From Bacteroidota bacterium (GTDB taxonomy: Bacteria; Bacteroidota; Bacteroidia; Flavobacteriales; Flavobacteriaceae), in the NCBI GenBank assembly GCA_018829465.1, contig JAHJTN010000006.1, positions 62,001 to 126,000 on the forward strand: 64,000 nt of DNA, given 5' to 3'. This document shows, in pieces, positions 1 through 8,217 of this stretch; position 1 is the first letter of the stretch; each line of letters begins with the position of its first letter. The translations under genes were made by a program, and so were the position numbers. Under the pieces are notes generated by a model, which saw nothing but the letters and a program-made list of their open reading frames with translations, searched no databases and was not told where the DNA came from.

Positions 1-45
1 CCCTGAGGAAATCCCAACATTAATTCATTTTGGCCTTCAATGCGT

Positions 46-966
46 TTAATGAACCGCTCTGAAATGATTTGGGCTAAAACCTGTTTTACTTTTGAAAAAT
101 TTACTGAAATGTTGGGGATATTTAAAACCTAAAGAATAGGCAATCTGACCAACCGGTTTATTGGAATTTAACAGATTAATCTTGGCCTTATTAATTATGT
201 GTAAATGGACATGTTCTATAAAACTTTTCCCGGTCTCCTTCTTTAGCAGGTCACTTAGATATTTTCCGGACATGTTCATCGCTTTCCCACATTCATCCAA
301 TGAGGGAATGCCTGATTCAATATGTTGATCATCGTCAAAATATTGCTTTAAATATTTTTCAAATTTAGATTGATAGTCCTTGTTCAAATAGATCCTACTT
401 AAAAATTGACGGTCATAAAACCGTTGACTATACTTTAGGATAGATTCCAGATGATGACAAATAATATCTATACTGTGTTCGTCTTGCTTTTGGTTTAATT
501 CGTCTTCCATTTTATTGGCAAATCCCTTTAATAATAATTTCTCTTTTTCAGATAGGTGGAGGGCTTCACTAAACTCATAATCAAAAAATGAATATTTAGA
601 AATGGTTTTTCCAAGGCTTGATTTTTGAATTAAATCAGGATGAAAAACCAATGACCACCCTGCCAAATCTGGTTCTTTGGTATTTGAAGGAACAATTACC
701 TGTCCGGGCGATATAAAGACCAATGTGCCTTCTTCGTAATCATAATGATTTCTGCCATATTGTAAAACACACCTAAGGTTCTCTTTCAAAGCTATGATGT
801 ACAATTCGCTCACTAAACGAATATCTGTAAAATCAGTTTCGACCTGAGGCCTATTTTCAATTACTGATATCAATGGGTGGCGTGGTTCATTTAAACCTAA
901 CATGGCGTGGACATCGCTAACTTGTTTAATAGTGATAATTTTATCTTTTTTAGAGTCAATTAACAT
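46..966 (-). CDS. AraC-family transcriptional regulator
   Basis: 306 residues. The last ~100 residues form the double helix-turn-helix DNA-binding domain of the AraC/XylS family: a first HTH around MSGKYLSDLLKKETGKSF and a second around PVGQIAYSLGFKYPQHFSKF, followed by the usual K-TGFSP-FR ending. The first ~190 residues look like a cupin-type sensing domain (ISPGQVI near residue 88), but the ligand cannot be told. It starts at an ATG at 966 with no strong ribosome site. Base composition is clearly more AT-rich than the core genes downstream, as is the neighbouring small gene, so this end of the window may be acquired DNA. Its target is unknown; the divergent or downstream partner lies outside the window. 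Confidence 0.88.
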   Translation of the reverse strand: MLIDSKKDKIITIKQVSDVHAMLGLNEPRHPLISVIENRPQVETDFTDIRLVSELYIIALKENLRCVLQYGRNHYDYEEGTLVFISPGQVIVPSNTKEPDLAGWSLVFHPDLIQKSSLGKTISKYSFFDYEFSEALHLSEKEKLLLKGFANKMEDELNQKQDEHSIDIICHHLESILKYSQRFYDRQFLSRIYLNKDYQSKFEKYLKQYFDDDQHIESGIPSLDECGKAMNMSGKYLSDLLKKETGKSFIEHVHLHIINKAKINLLNSNKPVGQIAYSLGFKYPQHFSKFFKSKTGFSPNHFRAVH

Positions 967-1014
967 AAGACAGGCACTTTAGGGCATAATAATCAAAAAT
1001 AATCATTTTTATAT

Positions 1015-1085
1015 TAATTTTTCAGGGTTCTTCCGAGTTTTTTGGTTCAGGGTTAACGCGTCTTCCAAGTTTTTTAATGTCTTTT
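1015..1085. repeat. Degenerate direct repeat, copy A
   Basis: A ~70 nt stretch containing TTCCGAGTTTTTTGG, TTCAGGGTTAACGCGTCTTCC and AGTTTTT. It is found again, with scattered changes, at 1789-1863. The two copies bracket the small membrane-protein gene at 1215-1604. Copy A also contains an internal echo (TTCCGAGTTTTTT then TTCCAAGTTTTTT). Nature unknown; it may be the scar of an insertion or a duplicated regulatory stretch. Confidence 0.6.
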
Positions 1086-1214
1086 CCGTCCGTAATCCTC
1101 CTGGTTTAACCCCGATAAAAGCTGCCCCGATGGACCGGAAAGTTTCCGTTTGGATTATTTATGTTGAAATAAAATAATCGGTTTTTATAAACAGTACACA
1201 GCCACAAGACCATT

Positions 1215-1604
1215 TTAAATGACCGAATAAATGATGATTGTGCCAATTACAAATGCGAATGGTGCAAGGAATTGAAAATACAAGGGTTTTAAAATGTTAG
1301 CTGCTTTAACCGAGAAATTGTGGTGAAGCTGTCGTGGCACAAAATATAAAACCAAAGAAGTGAGCAACATAAACCAACCCAATAGTTTAAAAATGTCCGG
1401 ATATTTTGAAATGTCAGCAGACAAAATAAGTGCAACGGCGGGAATCATTCGAATGGTTATTTCCGCATAATTGATAAAATGGGTACTTCCTGCTTTTCGC
1501 AAAATCTGGTTTGCTTTTTCAGGATTTATAAGCATTAAAAGTCCCGTGCAAATAAAAAAAAGGCCGAAAATTACTGTTGTCCATTTGGCTATTAAATCAA
1601 TCAT
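1215..1604 (-). CDS. Small membrane protein of unknown function
   Basis: 129 residues with four likely membrane segments (about residues 8-27, 48-64, 70-88 and 106-128), joined by short loops with basic residues such as PEKANQILRKAG and VPRQLHHNFS. I do not recognise a named family with confidence; the overall plan resembles small DoxX-like or DUF-type four-helix membrane proteins. It stands alone between two copies of a degenerate direct repeat and is AT-rich like the AraC gene next to it, which suggests a shared accessory origin. Start is the ATG at 1604; no clear promoter was found. Function cannot be deduced from the sequence. Confidence 0.6.
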   Translation of the reverse strand: MIDLIAKWTTVIFGLFFICTGLLMLINPEKANQILRKAGSTHFINYAEITIRMIPAVALILSADISKYPDIFKLLGWFMLLTSLVLYFVPRQLHHNFSVKAANILKPLYFQFLAPFAFVIGTIIIYSVI

Positions 1605-2029
1605 TTGTATTGTCTGTTTTTGTTAGTAGGGTAGATTTTAGGGTTGCGGGTATCGATTACGGGCATAAAATTTAGGGCATTTCGTAGCTGTTAACTTGTC
1701 GGCCGAGACGAAGTCTGCAAAAAACCAAAAACTCGCTAAAACCAATGACCACCCTATGTTTTTTCCCATTATTGAGATGCGATTTTTTTTAATTTTTCAG
1801 GATTCTTTCCGAGTTTTTTGGGTTCAGAGTTTACGCTTCTTTATAGTTTTTCATAATTATTTCGATCTCTAATTAAAGAAAAACAACCAAAACTTAAATA
1901 ACGATGATGCGTTTTAAACATTTAGCCGAAATACTTTAATAAGAAGGATTGTTTTTAAAAGCATTTCAATTAGTAAACACATCCCACTTTTACACAACTT
2001 CCTTTGGAGCGTGCCACTTCATCCGCGAA
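1605..2029. other. Intergenic region without a supported gene
   Basis: 425 nt with no credible open frame. It holds copy B of the degenerate direct repeat (1789-1863) and a 17-nt match (AAACCAATGACCACCCT, near 1738-1755) to the coding strand complement of the AraC gene near 645-661. Otherwise only AT-rich sequence is seen. Confidence 0.6.
1789..1863. repeat. Degenerate direct repeat, copy B
   Basis: Second copy of the repeat at 1015-1085, sharing AATTTTTCAGG-TTC, TTCCGAGTTTTTTGG, TTCAG-GTT-ACGC and AGTTTTT blocks in the same order and orientation, with a few substitutions and single-base indels. Confidence 0.6.
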
Positions 2030-3025
2030 TCAATCCAACGCCTCCGTTAGTTTTTGAAAGACTTTTTTGGCGTTTTTGCCCTCGTATAAAACGGCATACA
2101 CCGCATCGAGTATGGGCGTTTTGGCAGCGTTTTTTTGGTTGATCTGCCAGGCACTTTTGGTGGCGTAGTAGCCTTCGGCCACCATGCTCATTTCCATCAT
2201 GGCCGACTTTACGGTGTAGCCTTTGCCAATCATGTTGCCAAACATGCGGTTGCGGCTAAAGACCGAATAGCCCGTCACCAACAAGTCGCCCAAGTAGGCA
2301 GAATTGTTGATGTTGCGTTTCATTTTGTGTACTTTGCGGATAAACTTTTTCATCTCACGGATGGCGTTGCTCATCAAAACCGACTGAAAGTTGTCGCCGT
2401 AACCCAGGCCGTGGGCAATGCCCGCCGCGATGGCATAAATGTTTTTGAGCATGGCTGCGTATTCAGTCCCGATGATGTCGTCGGAAATTTTGGTCTTGAT
2501 ATAATCGTTGGAGAGCGCTTTGGCCAAGGTGCGTGCTTTAGACTTGTCCGAACAAGCTATGGTCAAATAGGAAAGACGTTCCAATGCTACTTCTTCGGCG
2601 TGGCAAGGCCCGGTGATGACACCAATGTTATCATAAGGAATATGGTATTGGGTGTGAAAGTGTTCGCCTACTATCAAGCTAGTTTGCGGAACTATCCCTT
2701 TGATGGCCGAAAAAATAACTTTGTCTTGCAATGAAACGGTCAGCTTTTGCAGTTCATCGTACAAAAAGGCAGAGGGAATGGCAAAAATCAGATAATCTGC
2801 TTTTTCAATTACTTCGTTAAGATCGTTGCTGAGAAAGAGTTTAGACACATCAAACTCCACCGAACTGATATAATTGGGATTGTGCCCTTGGTGTATCAGG
2901 TGTTCTTTGGCATAGACACTGCGCATGTACCAGCCTACTTTTTGTTCGTTTTCGGTCAGGATTTTTACCAAAGCTGTTGCCCAGCTTCCACCGCCAAATA
3001 CGGCAAATGTCATTTTTTCCGTCAT
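2030..3025 (-). CDS. gpsA: NAD(P)H-dependent glycerol-3-phosphate dehydrogenase
   Basis: Makes sn-glycerol 3-phosphate from dihydroxyacetone phosphate for phospholipid synthesis in the cytoplasm. 331 residues, normal for GpsA. The N-terminal Rossmann motif FGGGSWATAL, the GITGPCHAEEV stretch and the catalytic-lysine region (AAMLKNIYAIAAG) are all present. The frame is open to an ATG at 3055, but a near-perfect TAccTTTGT promoter element (3042-3050) overlaps that codon, so the ATG at 3025 (MTEKMTFAVFG) is the better start, giving a leader of only ~10-15 nt. It is the last of three minus-strand genes, after the TPR protein and the permease, but has its own promoter. Confidence 0.95.
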   Translation of the reverse strand: MTEKMTFAVFGGGSWATALVKILTENEQKVGWYMRSVYAKEHLIHQGHNPNYISSVEFDVSKLFLSNDLNEVIEKADYLIFAIPSAFLYDELQKLTVSLQDKVIFSAIKGIVPQTSLIVGEHFHTQYHIPYDNIGVITGPCHAEEVALERLSYLTIACSDKSKARTLAKALSNDYIKTKISDDIIGTEYAAMLKNIYAIAAGIAHGLGYGDNFQSVLMSNAIREMKKFIRKVHKMKRNINNSAYLGDLLVTGYSVFSRNRMFGNMIGKGYTVKSAMMEMSMVAEGYYATKSAWQINQKNAAKTPILDAVYAVLYEGKNAKKVFQKLTEALD

Positions 3026-3041
3026 GGTTTTGTTGTTTGAG

Positions 3042-3070
3042 ACAAAGGTAAACATTCTGATTCACGCAAA
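3042..3070 (-). promoter_or_regulatory. Promoter of gpsA
   Basis: On the minus strand a -33 type TTTG (3067-3070) is followed after 16 nt by TACCTTTG (3050-3043), matching the Bacteroidota consensus TTG / TAnnTTTG. It decides the gpsA start in favour of 3025. Confidence 0.65.
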
Positions 3071-3182
3071 GGTTGTATGCGCAATTAAGAATCTTTTATG
3101 TTTAAAAAATGATTTTGGCACGCCAATTGTTATATAAAAAATGGTTTTAAGGTTAAAGTTAAGTTTGGTTGGTTATTTAGTG

Positions 3183-3224
3183 GAAACTGCCTCAGCATCT
3201 TTGCTTGAGGCAGTTTCTTTTTTG
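3183..3224. terminator. Perfect 12-bp hairpin with T-run on the plus strand
   Basis: GAAACTGCCTCA (3183-3194) pairs perfectly with TGAGGCAGTTTC (3206-3217) over an 11-nt loop. It lies between the minus-strand TPR gene and gpsA and presumably ends TPR transcription, but the T-tract (TTTTTTG) follows it on the plus strand, where no gene precedes it. A weak plus-strand -7 element (TAagTTTG, 3160-3167) lies just before. Confidence 0.6.
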
Positions 3225-3243
3225 TGCAAATTTGGAAATGTTT

Positions 3244-5022
3244 TCAACCGATGTTTTCGCCCCTCAAAACCCGATACATGCGCGTAGCCTCCACTACATG
3301 AATACTGTCCGGATGTTCAAAAATCAATTTTTCCAAAAGTTCTTTGGCACTCTCGGGCTTGTTAAGCCTTTGTATATAAAGTTTGGCCAAGTAAAAATAG
3401 CTTTCATCGATCCAAAGATCATACGGATATCTTTTGATGTATGCTAAAAAATAATTTTCCGCTGCTTCGTAATTTTTCAATTTTTCGTGGAATTGGGCCA
3501 GTTTGTACAAGGCATCATCGGTGAGCATATCGCCCTTAGTCTCGCCGATAAAATTTTCTAAAACGGCAATAGCCTGTGGCGTTTCGTTTTTAAAGTCGAA
3601 CCAATCTGCCTCGGCAAATTTCTTCAGTGATGTGTGAAGCGAATCGTTGAGGATGTTTTCGCTAATCAACCAACTGAGTTCGAGCGCATCGTTGGCAATG
3701 AGCTGGGTGTGGGAAGATTTAAGCACTTTGAGTTGCGTTTGCGCCCATTCAAAGTCTCCCTTAAAATAATTGGCTTTGGCCGATTTGAAACGCGCCTCTT
3801 GAGCCACAACATCATTTTTGAGCAGGGCAGCAATTTGGTTGTAGGTCAAAATGGCCTCGTTAAATTTTCCTTGATAAACCAAAATGTCTGCCAACAGCAT
3901 TTTTACAGCACCCGTTTGAAAGTCGTTTAAACCCAGTTGCAAGGTTGTTTTGAGGAATTTATTGGCAAAATCGGGGTCTTTTTTCCGAAAGGCCATAAAA
4001 CGTGCATAGGCCAGTTGCAGGTTGACGGATTCCGGTGCGCGACCATAGTTGGTGAGCAGGGCTTCGTATCTTTTTTGAATATCCAGATCCGTCACGGCCG
4101 CGTTGTTTTCGTCTAAAGCCAAGAGGCGCAGTTGTGCTTCCAGGGCTTCACCGGCAAAAAAGGTGTTTTTAATAATAAACTCATACCCATCTTTGGCCAC
4201 TTCCATTTCGCCTTCGTCTGCAGCCAAACCTGCCAATTCAAAAACGCCCGACAGGTTTTCTTTGGTGCGGTTAAAAATGGCTTTTTGCTGCATCATGGCC
4301 TTTTGATACTCTTTTTGTTGAATAAAAAGCCAACTCAACAATTCATTCCAAAGCACATCGGGTTGCGACTGCATTTTTTGCAGCAACAGTTTTCTGAAAA
4401 GTTGGTTGTTTTCACTGCTCGAATCTTCAGTTATAAAATTGTTTAAATTCCCCTGAATGCGATATAAAAAAGGGGGGTTGTTCTGTATGATAGACAAATA
4501 CTTTTTAAACATTTCTTCAGAATTTCCTTGTTGTCCGTAGAGCGCGGCAATTTGATAGTCGAAGTTGAGTTTGTCGTTCCCTTTCATGGACTCTTCATAG
4601 GCGGCTATGGCGTAATCCAACTGGTTGATGTTTTCAAAATATTTGGCAATGTTGTAGATGTAGTTCGGGTTGACAGCAACAAAAGCCAAGGCTTTGTCGA
4701 AGTTTGGCATGGCGCGTTCCGGTTCGCCTTTTTTGATGTAATTGTCGCCCAAAATGATGTATGCTGCCGGTTGAGACATGGGCAATTCGAGGTATTTCAT
4801 CAGCACATCTTCCACCTTGTCGTAGGCTTCCAATTGCTGCAAAGCTTCAACGTAACCAGAGACGTAATCCCAGCGTTGGGGCTGTGCTTGATGCAATTTT
4901 TCAAACAAGGTGCTCGCTTTTTCAAAAGAACCATCGCGCAGGTATTGTTTTGCCAAAAAATCGCTTTGCGCATACCCCTTGAAGGCTATCAAAAACAGTG
5001 TCAATAAAAATAATTTTTTCAT
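3244..5022 (-). CDS. Secreted tetratricopeptide-repeat protein
   Basis: 592 residues from the ATG at 5022 (MKKLFLLTLFLIAFKGYAQ), which gives a clear signal peptide cut after AYAQ-like GYAQ; the frame itself is open to 5046. The mature part is built of TPR-like helix pairs over its whole length (for example AAYIILGDNYIKKGEPERAM, ILTYNQIAALLKNDVVA and ALYKLAQFHEKLKNYEAAEN). Such proteins act as scaffolds in the periplasm or outer membrane. It follows the MacB/FtsX-like permease in the same direction with a 165-nt gap and precedes gpsA. No enzymatic motif is visible and the partner is unknown. Confidence 0.85.
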   Translation of the reverse strand: MKKLFLLTLFLIAFKGYAQSDFLAKQYLRDGSFEKASTLFEKLHQAQPQRWDYVSGYVEALQQLEAYDKVEDVLMKYLELPMSQPAAYIILGDNYIKKGEPERAMPNFDKALAFVAVNPNYIYNIAKYFENINQLDYAIAAYEESMKGNDKLNFDYQIAALYGQQGNSEEMFKKYLSIIQNNPPFLYRIQGNLNNFITEDSSSENNQLFRKLLLQKMQSQPDVLWNELLSWLFIQQKEYQKAMMQQKAIFNRTKENLSGVFELAGLAADEGEMEVAKDGYEFIIKNTFFAGEALEAQLRLLALDENNAAVTDLDIQKRYEALLTNYGRAPESVNLQLAYARFMAFRKKDPDFANKFLKTTLQLGLNDFQTGAVKMLLADILVYQGKFNEAILTYNQIAALLKNDVVAQEARFKSAKANYFKGDFEWAQTQLKVLKSSHTQLIANDALELSWLISENILNDSLHTSLKKFAEADWFDFKNETPQAIAVLENFIGETKGDMLTDDALYKLAQFHEKLKNYEAAENYFLAYIKRYPYDLWIDESYFYLAKLYIQRLNKPESAKELLEKLIFEHPDSIHVVEATRMYRVLRGENIG

Positions 5023-5187
5023 GGGTTTAAATTTATTCTTCATCAACTGTCTTGCTTGGTCTGTATGCGTCTAGCGCATGCACATTGGTCGTCACACAAT
5101 TCTTGAATAGGGGTTTCTCCTTTAGAATTGAAAATTCGGTTTAAAATTGCCGATTATTTTTTCAACATCAAAACAATTAACAGTACT

Positions 5188-6438
5188 TTACATGCCTGTA
5201 CGGATGGCTTCTACGGGGTCTAGGCGACTGGCGGAAATTGCCGGAATTATGCCGGATATCACACCAATGGCTGCCGAGATGAGTGTGCCCAAGGTAAGGT
5301 TGAAGAGCGACACGACAAATTCGAAATCGCCCGTAAATCCGGAGGCAATTATAGAAACAATCCAAACTAAAATTAAACCAATACCGCCTCCCACAAGTGC
5401 CAATATTACGGCTTCAAACAAAAACTGAAAGAGCACAAAACGGCTTTTTGCCCCTAAAGATTTTTGAATGCCGATCAGGCTGGTGCGTTCCTTAACAGAC
5501 ACAAACATGATGTTGGCAATCCCAAATCCGCCCACAAGTAGCGAAAACAAGCTGATGAAGAGTCCAATCATAGACATTTGTCCGGTTATGTTGTCAATAA
5601 AATCTGTAAACCCGGCCAATTCTGTAATAAAAAAATTATCTTCCGTCTCGTAGGTCATGCCGCGGTGGTTTCTGATGTTTTGCGTCAGCAAAGCAATATA
5701 TTCATCTGTTGGAACCTCTTTGCTGGGTTTCAAAATAATGGCATTGGTCACATTTCTGTTGTTAGACCCCACAATTCTCCTCACAAAATTAGAAGGCAGG
5801 AAAGCGGCTTCGTCATTAGAGCCAAACAAACTCGCCCCCTGCTTGTCTAACATGCCTATCACCGTAACTTTTTGTCCGTAAATCCGAATAATTTTCCCGA
5901 TAGGGTTGAGATTTCCAAACAGATTTTGAGCCACCTCATATCCCAATACAATCACCGGGGCTCCGGAACTTGATTCGACCTCTGAATAGAATCTACCCGA
6001 TACAAACTTTAAAGATTGAATGTTGTATTGCTCATGGGTGATGGGCACTATATTTACTTGGGTAACCGTATTGTCTTCATAACGAATCGATTCGGGCTGC
6101 ACAAAGATGCTGAAGGCCACCTCGGCAGTATAGGGCATATTTTTTTTCAGAAACAAATACTCATCATACGAGACATTTGGAAATTGTTCTCTTTTCCATC
6201 GTGGAATTTCTGTAGGCCCAAATGGTATCTTGGTGAAATAGATGATACTGTTGTCGATGGTTTCCAGGTTTTTGGTAATGTTTCTCTTGAGGGAATCAAC
6301 CGCCGACAAAACGGCAATGATAGAAAAAATCCCTATGGTAACACCCAATATGGACAAAAAGGTGCGCAACTTGTTTTTTGCCAATTCATTGAAGGCAAAT
6401 CGCAAGCTTTCGCCAAGCAGTCTCAGATATAAAAACAT
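5188..6438 (-). CDS. MacB/FtsX-type ABC transporter permease
   Basis: 416 residues with the layout of the MacB_PCD-FtsX family: a transmembrane helix at ~25-48 after the amphipathic segment NELAKNKLRTFLSILGVTIG, a large periplasmic domain (~50-275), and three C-terminal membrane helices (about 288-312, 338-362 and 376-400) ending in the family signature ISASRLDPVEAIR. In this family the permease works with a separate ATPase (here not adjacent) and transduces force to periplasmic partners for export or lipoprotein handling. Downstream on the same strand is a secreted TPR protein that could be a partner, an inference from position only. The ATG at 6438 fits the family N-terminus. Confidence 0.9.
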   Translation of the reverse strand: MFLYLRLLGESLRFAFNELAKNKLRTFLSILGVTIGIFSIIAVLSAVDSLKRNITKNLETIDNSIIYFTKIPFGPTEIPRWKREQFPNVSYDEYLFLKKNMPYTAEVAFSIFVQPESIRYEDNTVTQVNIVPITHEQYNIQSLKFVSGRFYSEVESSSGAPVIVLGYEVAQNLFGNLNPIGKIIRIYGQKVTVIGMLDKQGASLFGSNDEAAFLPSNFVRRIVGSNNRNVTNAIILKPSKEVPTDEYIALLTQNIRNHRGMTYETEDNFFITELAGFTDFIDNITGQMSMIGLFISLFSLLVGGFGIANIMFVSVKERTSLIGIQKSLGAKSRFVLFQFLFEAVILALVGGGIGLILVWIVSIIASGFTGDFEFVVSLFNLTLGTLISAAIGVISGIIPAISASRLDPVEAIRTGM

Positions 6439-6517
6439 AAGATTTGGATTACGCTTGTAAAATTGCGAAAAAACTATCGTATTGGCAACCTATTTCTAAA
6501 AGCAAAAAAGTTTTCTA

Positions 6518-6525
6518 TACCTTTG
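6518..6525 (+). promoter_or_regulatory. -7 promoter element upstream of yqaE/lipB
   Basis: TACCTTTG followed by C, an exact TAnnTTTG match 20 nt before the yqaE ATG. No good -33 TTG was found at the expected spacing. It would serve both the frameshifted yqaE and lipB, which follows 24 nt after. Confidence 0.55.
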
Positions 6526-6544
6526 CACATATAATGTTTGTAAA

Positions 6545-6702
6545 ATGAGTTTTTGGCGTGCTGTTTTAGCCATTGTTTTCCCGCCTTTGTCTGTTGTAGA
6601 TAAAGGTTGTGGTACTGTCCTCATTATTTTTTTCCTCACGATATTGGATGGATTCCAGGCATTATCGGTGCTTTGATTATTCTCAACAAATCAAAAGCTT
6701 AG
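6545..6702 (+). pseudogene. YqaE/Pmp3-family small membrane protein, frameshifted
   Basis: An ATG at 6545 opens MSFWRAVLAIVFPPLSVVDKG, the typical N-terminus of the YqaE/Pmp3 (UPF0057) family of two-helix membrane proteolipids. In that frame translation ends early at 6676 after 43 codons. In the +2 frame the sequence continues with the expected second half (GWIPGIIGALIILNKSKA) to a TAG at 6702. A single missing base near 6641-6648 explains the break. It may be a true inactivating mutation or a sequencing error; intact, the protein would be about 52 residues. Family role: membrane potential and salt-stress tolerance. It sits directly before lipB and behind a good -7 element. Confidence 0.8.
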
Positions 6703-6726
6703 AGCTTTGTTCACTTCGTTGACCAT

Positions 6727-7458
6727 ATGATTTCTAAAAATGTTCAGTTTCGAGATTTGAAATTCATGCCCTATCAAGAAGCTTGGGACTTTCAGGAGCA
6801 AATTTTCAAAGAAATTGTTCAGCTAAAAATAGACAACCGGCGAAATGAAACGCAGCTGGTAACACCTAATTATTTCTTTTTTGTTACGCATCCACATGTG
6901 TACACTTTGGGAAAAAGTGGCGACGTCAGGCATTTGCTGGCCAATGAAAACGAACTCAGCCGACGTGGTGCAACCTTTGTAAAAACCAATCGGGGTGGCG
7001 ATATTACGTATCACGGCCCGGGACAAATTGTGGGTTATCCCATTTTAGATCTGGAAAATTTTTTTACGGATATTCACAAATACTTGAGGTTGCTGGAAGA
7101 GGTGATCATACAAACTTTGGCAGATTTTGGCATAGTCGCTACCCGAAGTGAAGGAGAAACAGGGGTTTGGTTGGATGTAAACACCCCTTTTGCCCGGAAA
7201 ATTTGTGCCATGGGTGTGCGCGCCTCGCGTTGGGTGACCATGCACGGTTTCGCATTAAATGTCAATACAGATTTGGAGTATTTTAACGCCATCATTCCAT
7301 GTGGTATCAAAAACAAAGCGGTGACTTCGATGCAAGCAGAACTCAAGACGGAGGTTGACGATTCAGAAGTAAAACAGCGTATTCTCAAGCATTTTGAAAG
7401 TATTTTTGAAGCCCGTTTAGTTCCTACACCGGATGTTTTGATTAAAGATCCAAACTAA
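6727..7458 (+). CDS. lipB: Lipoyl(octanoyl) transferase
   Basis: Transfers octanoyl from acyl carrier protein to the lipoyl domains of 2-oxoacid dehydrogenases and the glycine cleavage H protein, the first step of lipoate synthesis. 243 residues. Visible signatures: RGGDITYHGPGQ near residues 90-102, the catalytic-cysteine stretch IPCGIKNKAVTS near 194-205, and the HGFALNV segment before it. The start MISKNVQFRDL gives a full-length protein. The 3' end overlaps the convergent rnhB gene by 17 nt. The yqaE remnant upstream probably shares its promoter. Confidence 0.95.
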   Translation: MISKNVQFRDLKFMPYQEAWDFQEQIFKEIVQLKIDNRRNETQLVTPNYFFFVTHPHVYTLGKSGDVRHLLANENELSRRGATFVKTNRGGDITYHGPGQIVGYPILDLENFFTDIHKYLRLLEEVIIQTLADFGIVATRSEGETGVWLDVNTPFARKICAMGVRASRWVTMHGFALNVNTDLEYFNAIIPCGIKNKAVTSMQAELKTEVDDSEVKQRILKHFESIFEARLVPTPDVLIKDPN

Positions 7459-8041
7459 GTTGCTTGGGGAACAAGTTGAAAGATTTTCGGTGGTATTCTG
7501 TGATGCCGTATTTTAAAATCGCCTCCCGATGTTCAGCAGTCGGATAACCTTTATTTTTTTTCCAGTTGTACATCGGATATTTTTCGTGCAATTGCTCCAT
7601 GTAAGCATCTCTATAGGTTTTGGCTAAAATTGAGGCCGCCGCTATACACAAGTACAAACTGTCTCCTTTTATGATACAAGTATGCGGAATGTTTTCATAA
7701 GGTTTGAAGCGATTGCCATCCACCAAGATGTGTTCGGGTTTTAGAGACAACTCGGACAAACTCAGTTGCATCGCTTTGATGGAGGCATTTAAGATGTTGA
7801 TTTGGTCAATTTCTTGCGGCCCTACAAAAGCTACGGCATACGCTAAAGCCTCTTTTTCTATACGTGTTTTCATGAAGAGTCGCGTGTTATTTCCCAATTT
7901 CTTAGAGTCGTTGATGTTTACGTTTTGATATAAATTTGGGAAAATGACAGCAGCGGCGACGACCGGTCCGGCCAAGCACCCTCTCCCCGCTTCATCCGTA
8001 CCGGCTTCTATTAATGGGCTGTGTAGGTGTGTTTTTAACAT
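7442..8041 (-). CDS. rnhB: Ribonuclease HII
   Basis: Removes ribonucleotides from DNA and RNA from RNA-DNA hybrids. 199 residues, usual length. The signature GTDEAGRGCLAGPVVAAAV (residues ~14-32) carries the first two acidic catalytic residues; a further Asp is in ILVDGNRF (~107-114), and SILAKTYRDAYM follows. Convergent with lipB and overlapping it by 17 nt. The window also encodes a type I RNase H (rnhA at 51246), so both RNase H classes are present. Confidence 0.95.
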   Translation of the reverse strand: MLKTHLHSPLIEAGTDEAGRGCLAGPVVAAAVIFPNLYQNVNINDSKKLGNNTRLFMKTRIEKEALAYAVAFVGPQEIDQINILNASIKAMQLSLSELSLKPEHILVDGNRFKPYENIPHTCIIKGDSLYLCIAAASILAKTYRDAYMEQLHEKYPMYNWKKNKGYPTAEHREAILKYGITEYHRKSFNLFPKQLSLDL

Positions 8042-8192
8042 AATAAAAAGTTAATAATCCATTCGGTTTACATAAATTTAACAATGAAATATTTGTTTAC
8101 TTAATTGATTTTGTGGTCATTAAGCACCCCGCACGTTATGCAAACATAATTTTTTGTGATAAATTATTGTAAAGTTATCTAATAATATTCAT

Positions 8193-8200
8193 AAATTTGG
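8193..8200 (+). promoter_or_regulatory. -7 element of first susC/susD operon
   Basis: TAAATTTG, 17 nt before the susC ATG, with a TTG at 8168-8170 at 22-nt spacing as a possible -33 element. Confidence 0.6.
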
Positions 8201-8217
8201 AACCTGTTTAACTAAAA

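Noticed and set aside
1690-1720. Integron attC-like site (GTTAACTTGTCGGCC)
   Set aside because: The GTTRRRY/RYYYAAC core pair does not fit and no integrase is present.
2135-2734. Long plus-strand open frame of 199 codons opposite gpsA
   Set aside because: Antisense shadow of a clear gpsA; composition and lack of family features argue against a real gene. The same holds for the many other opposite-strand frames across the window.
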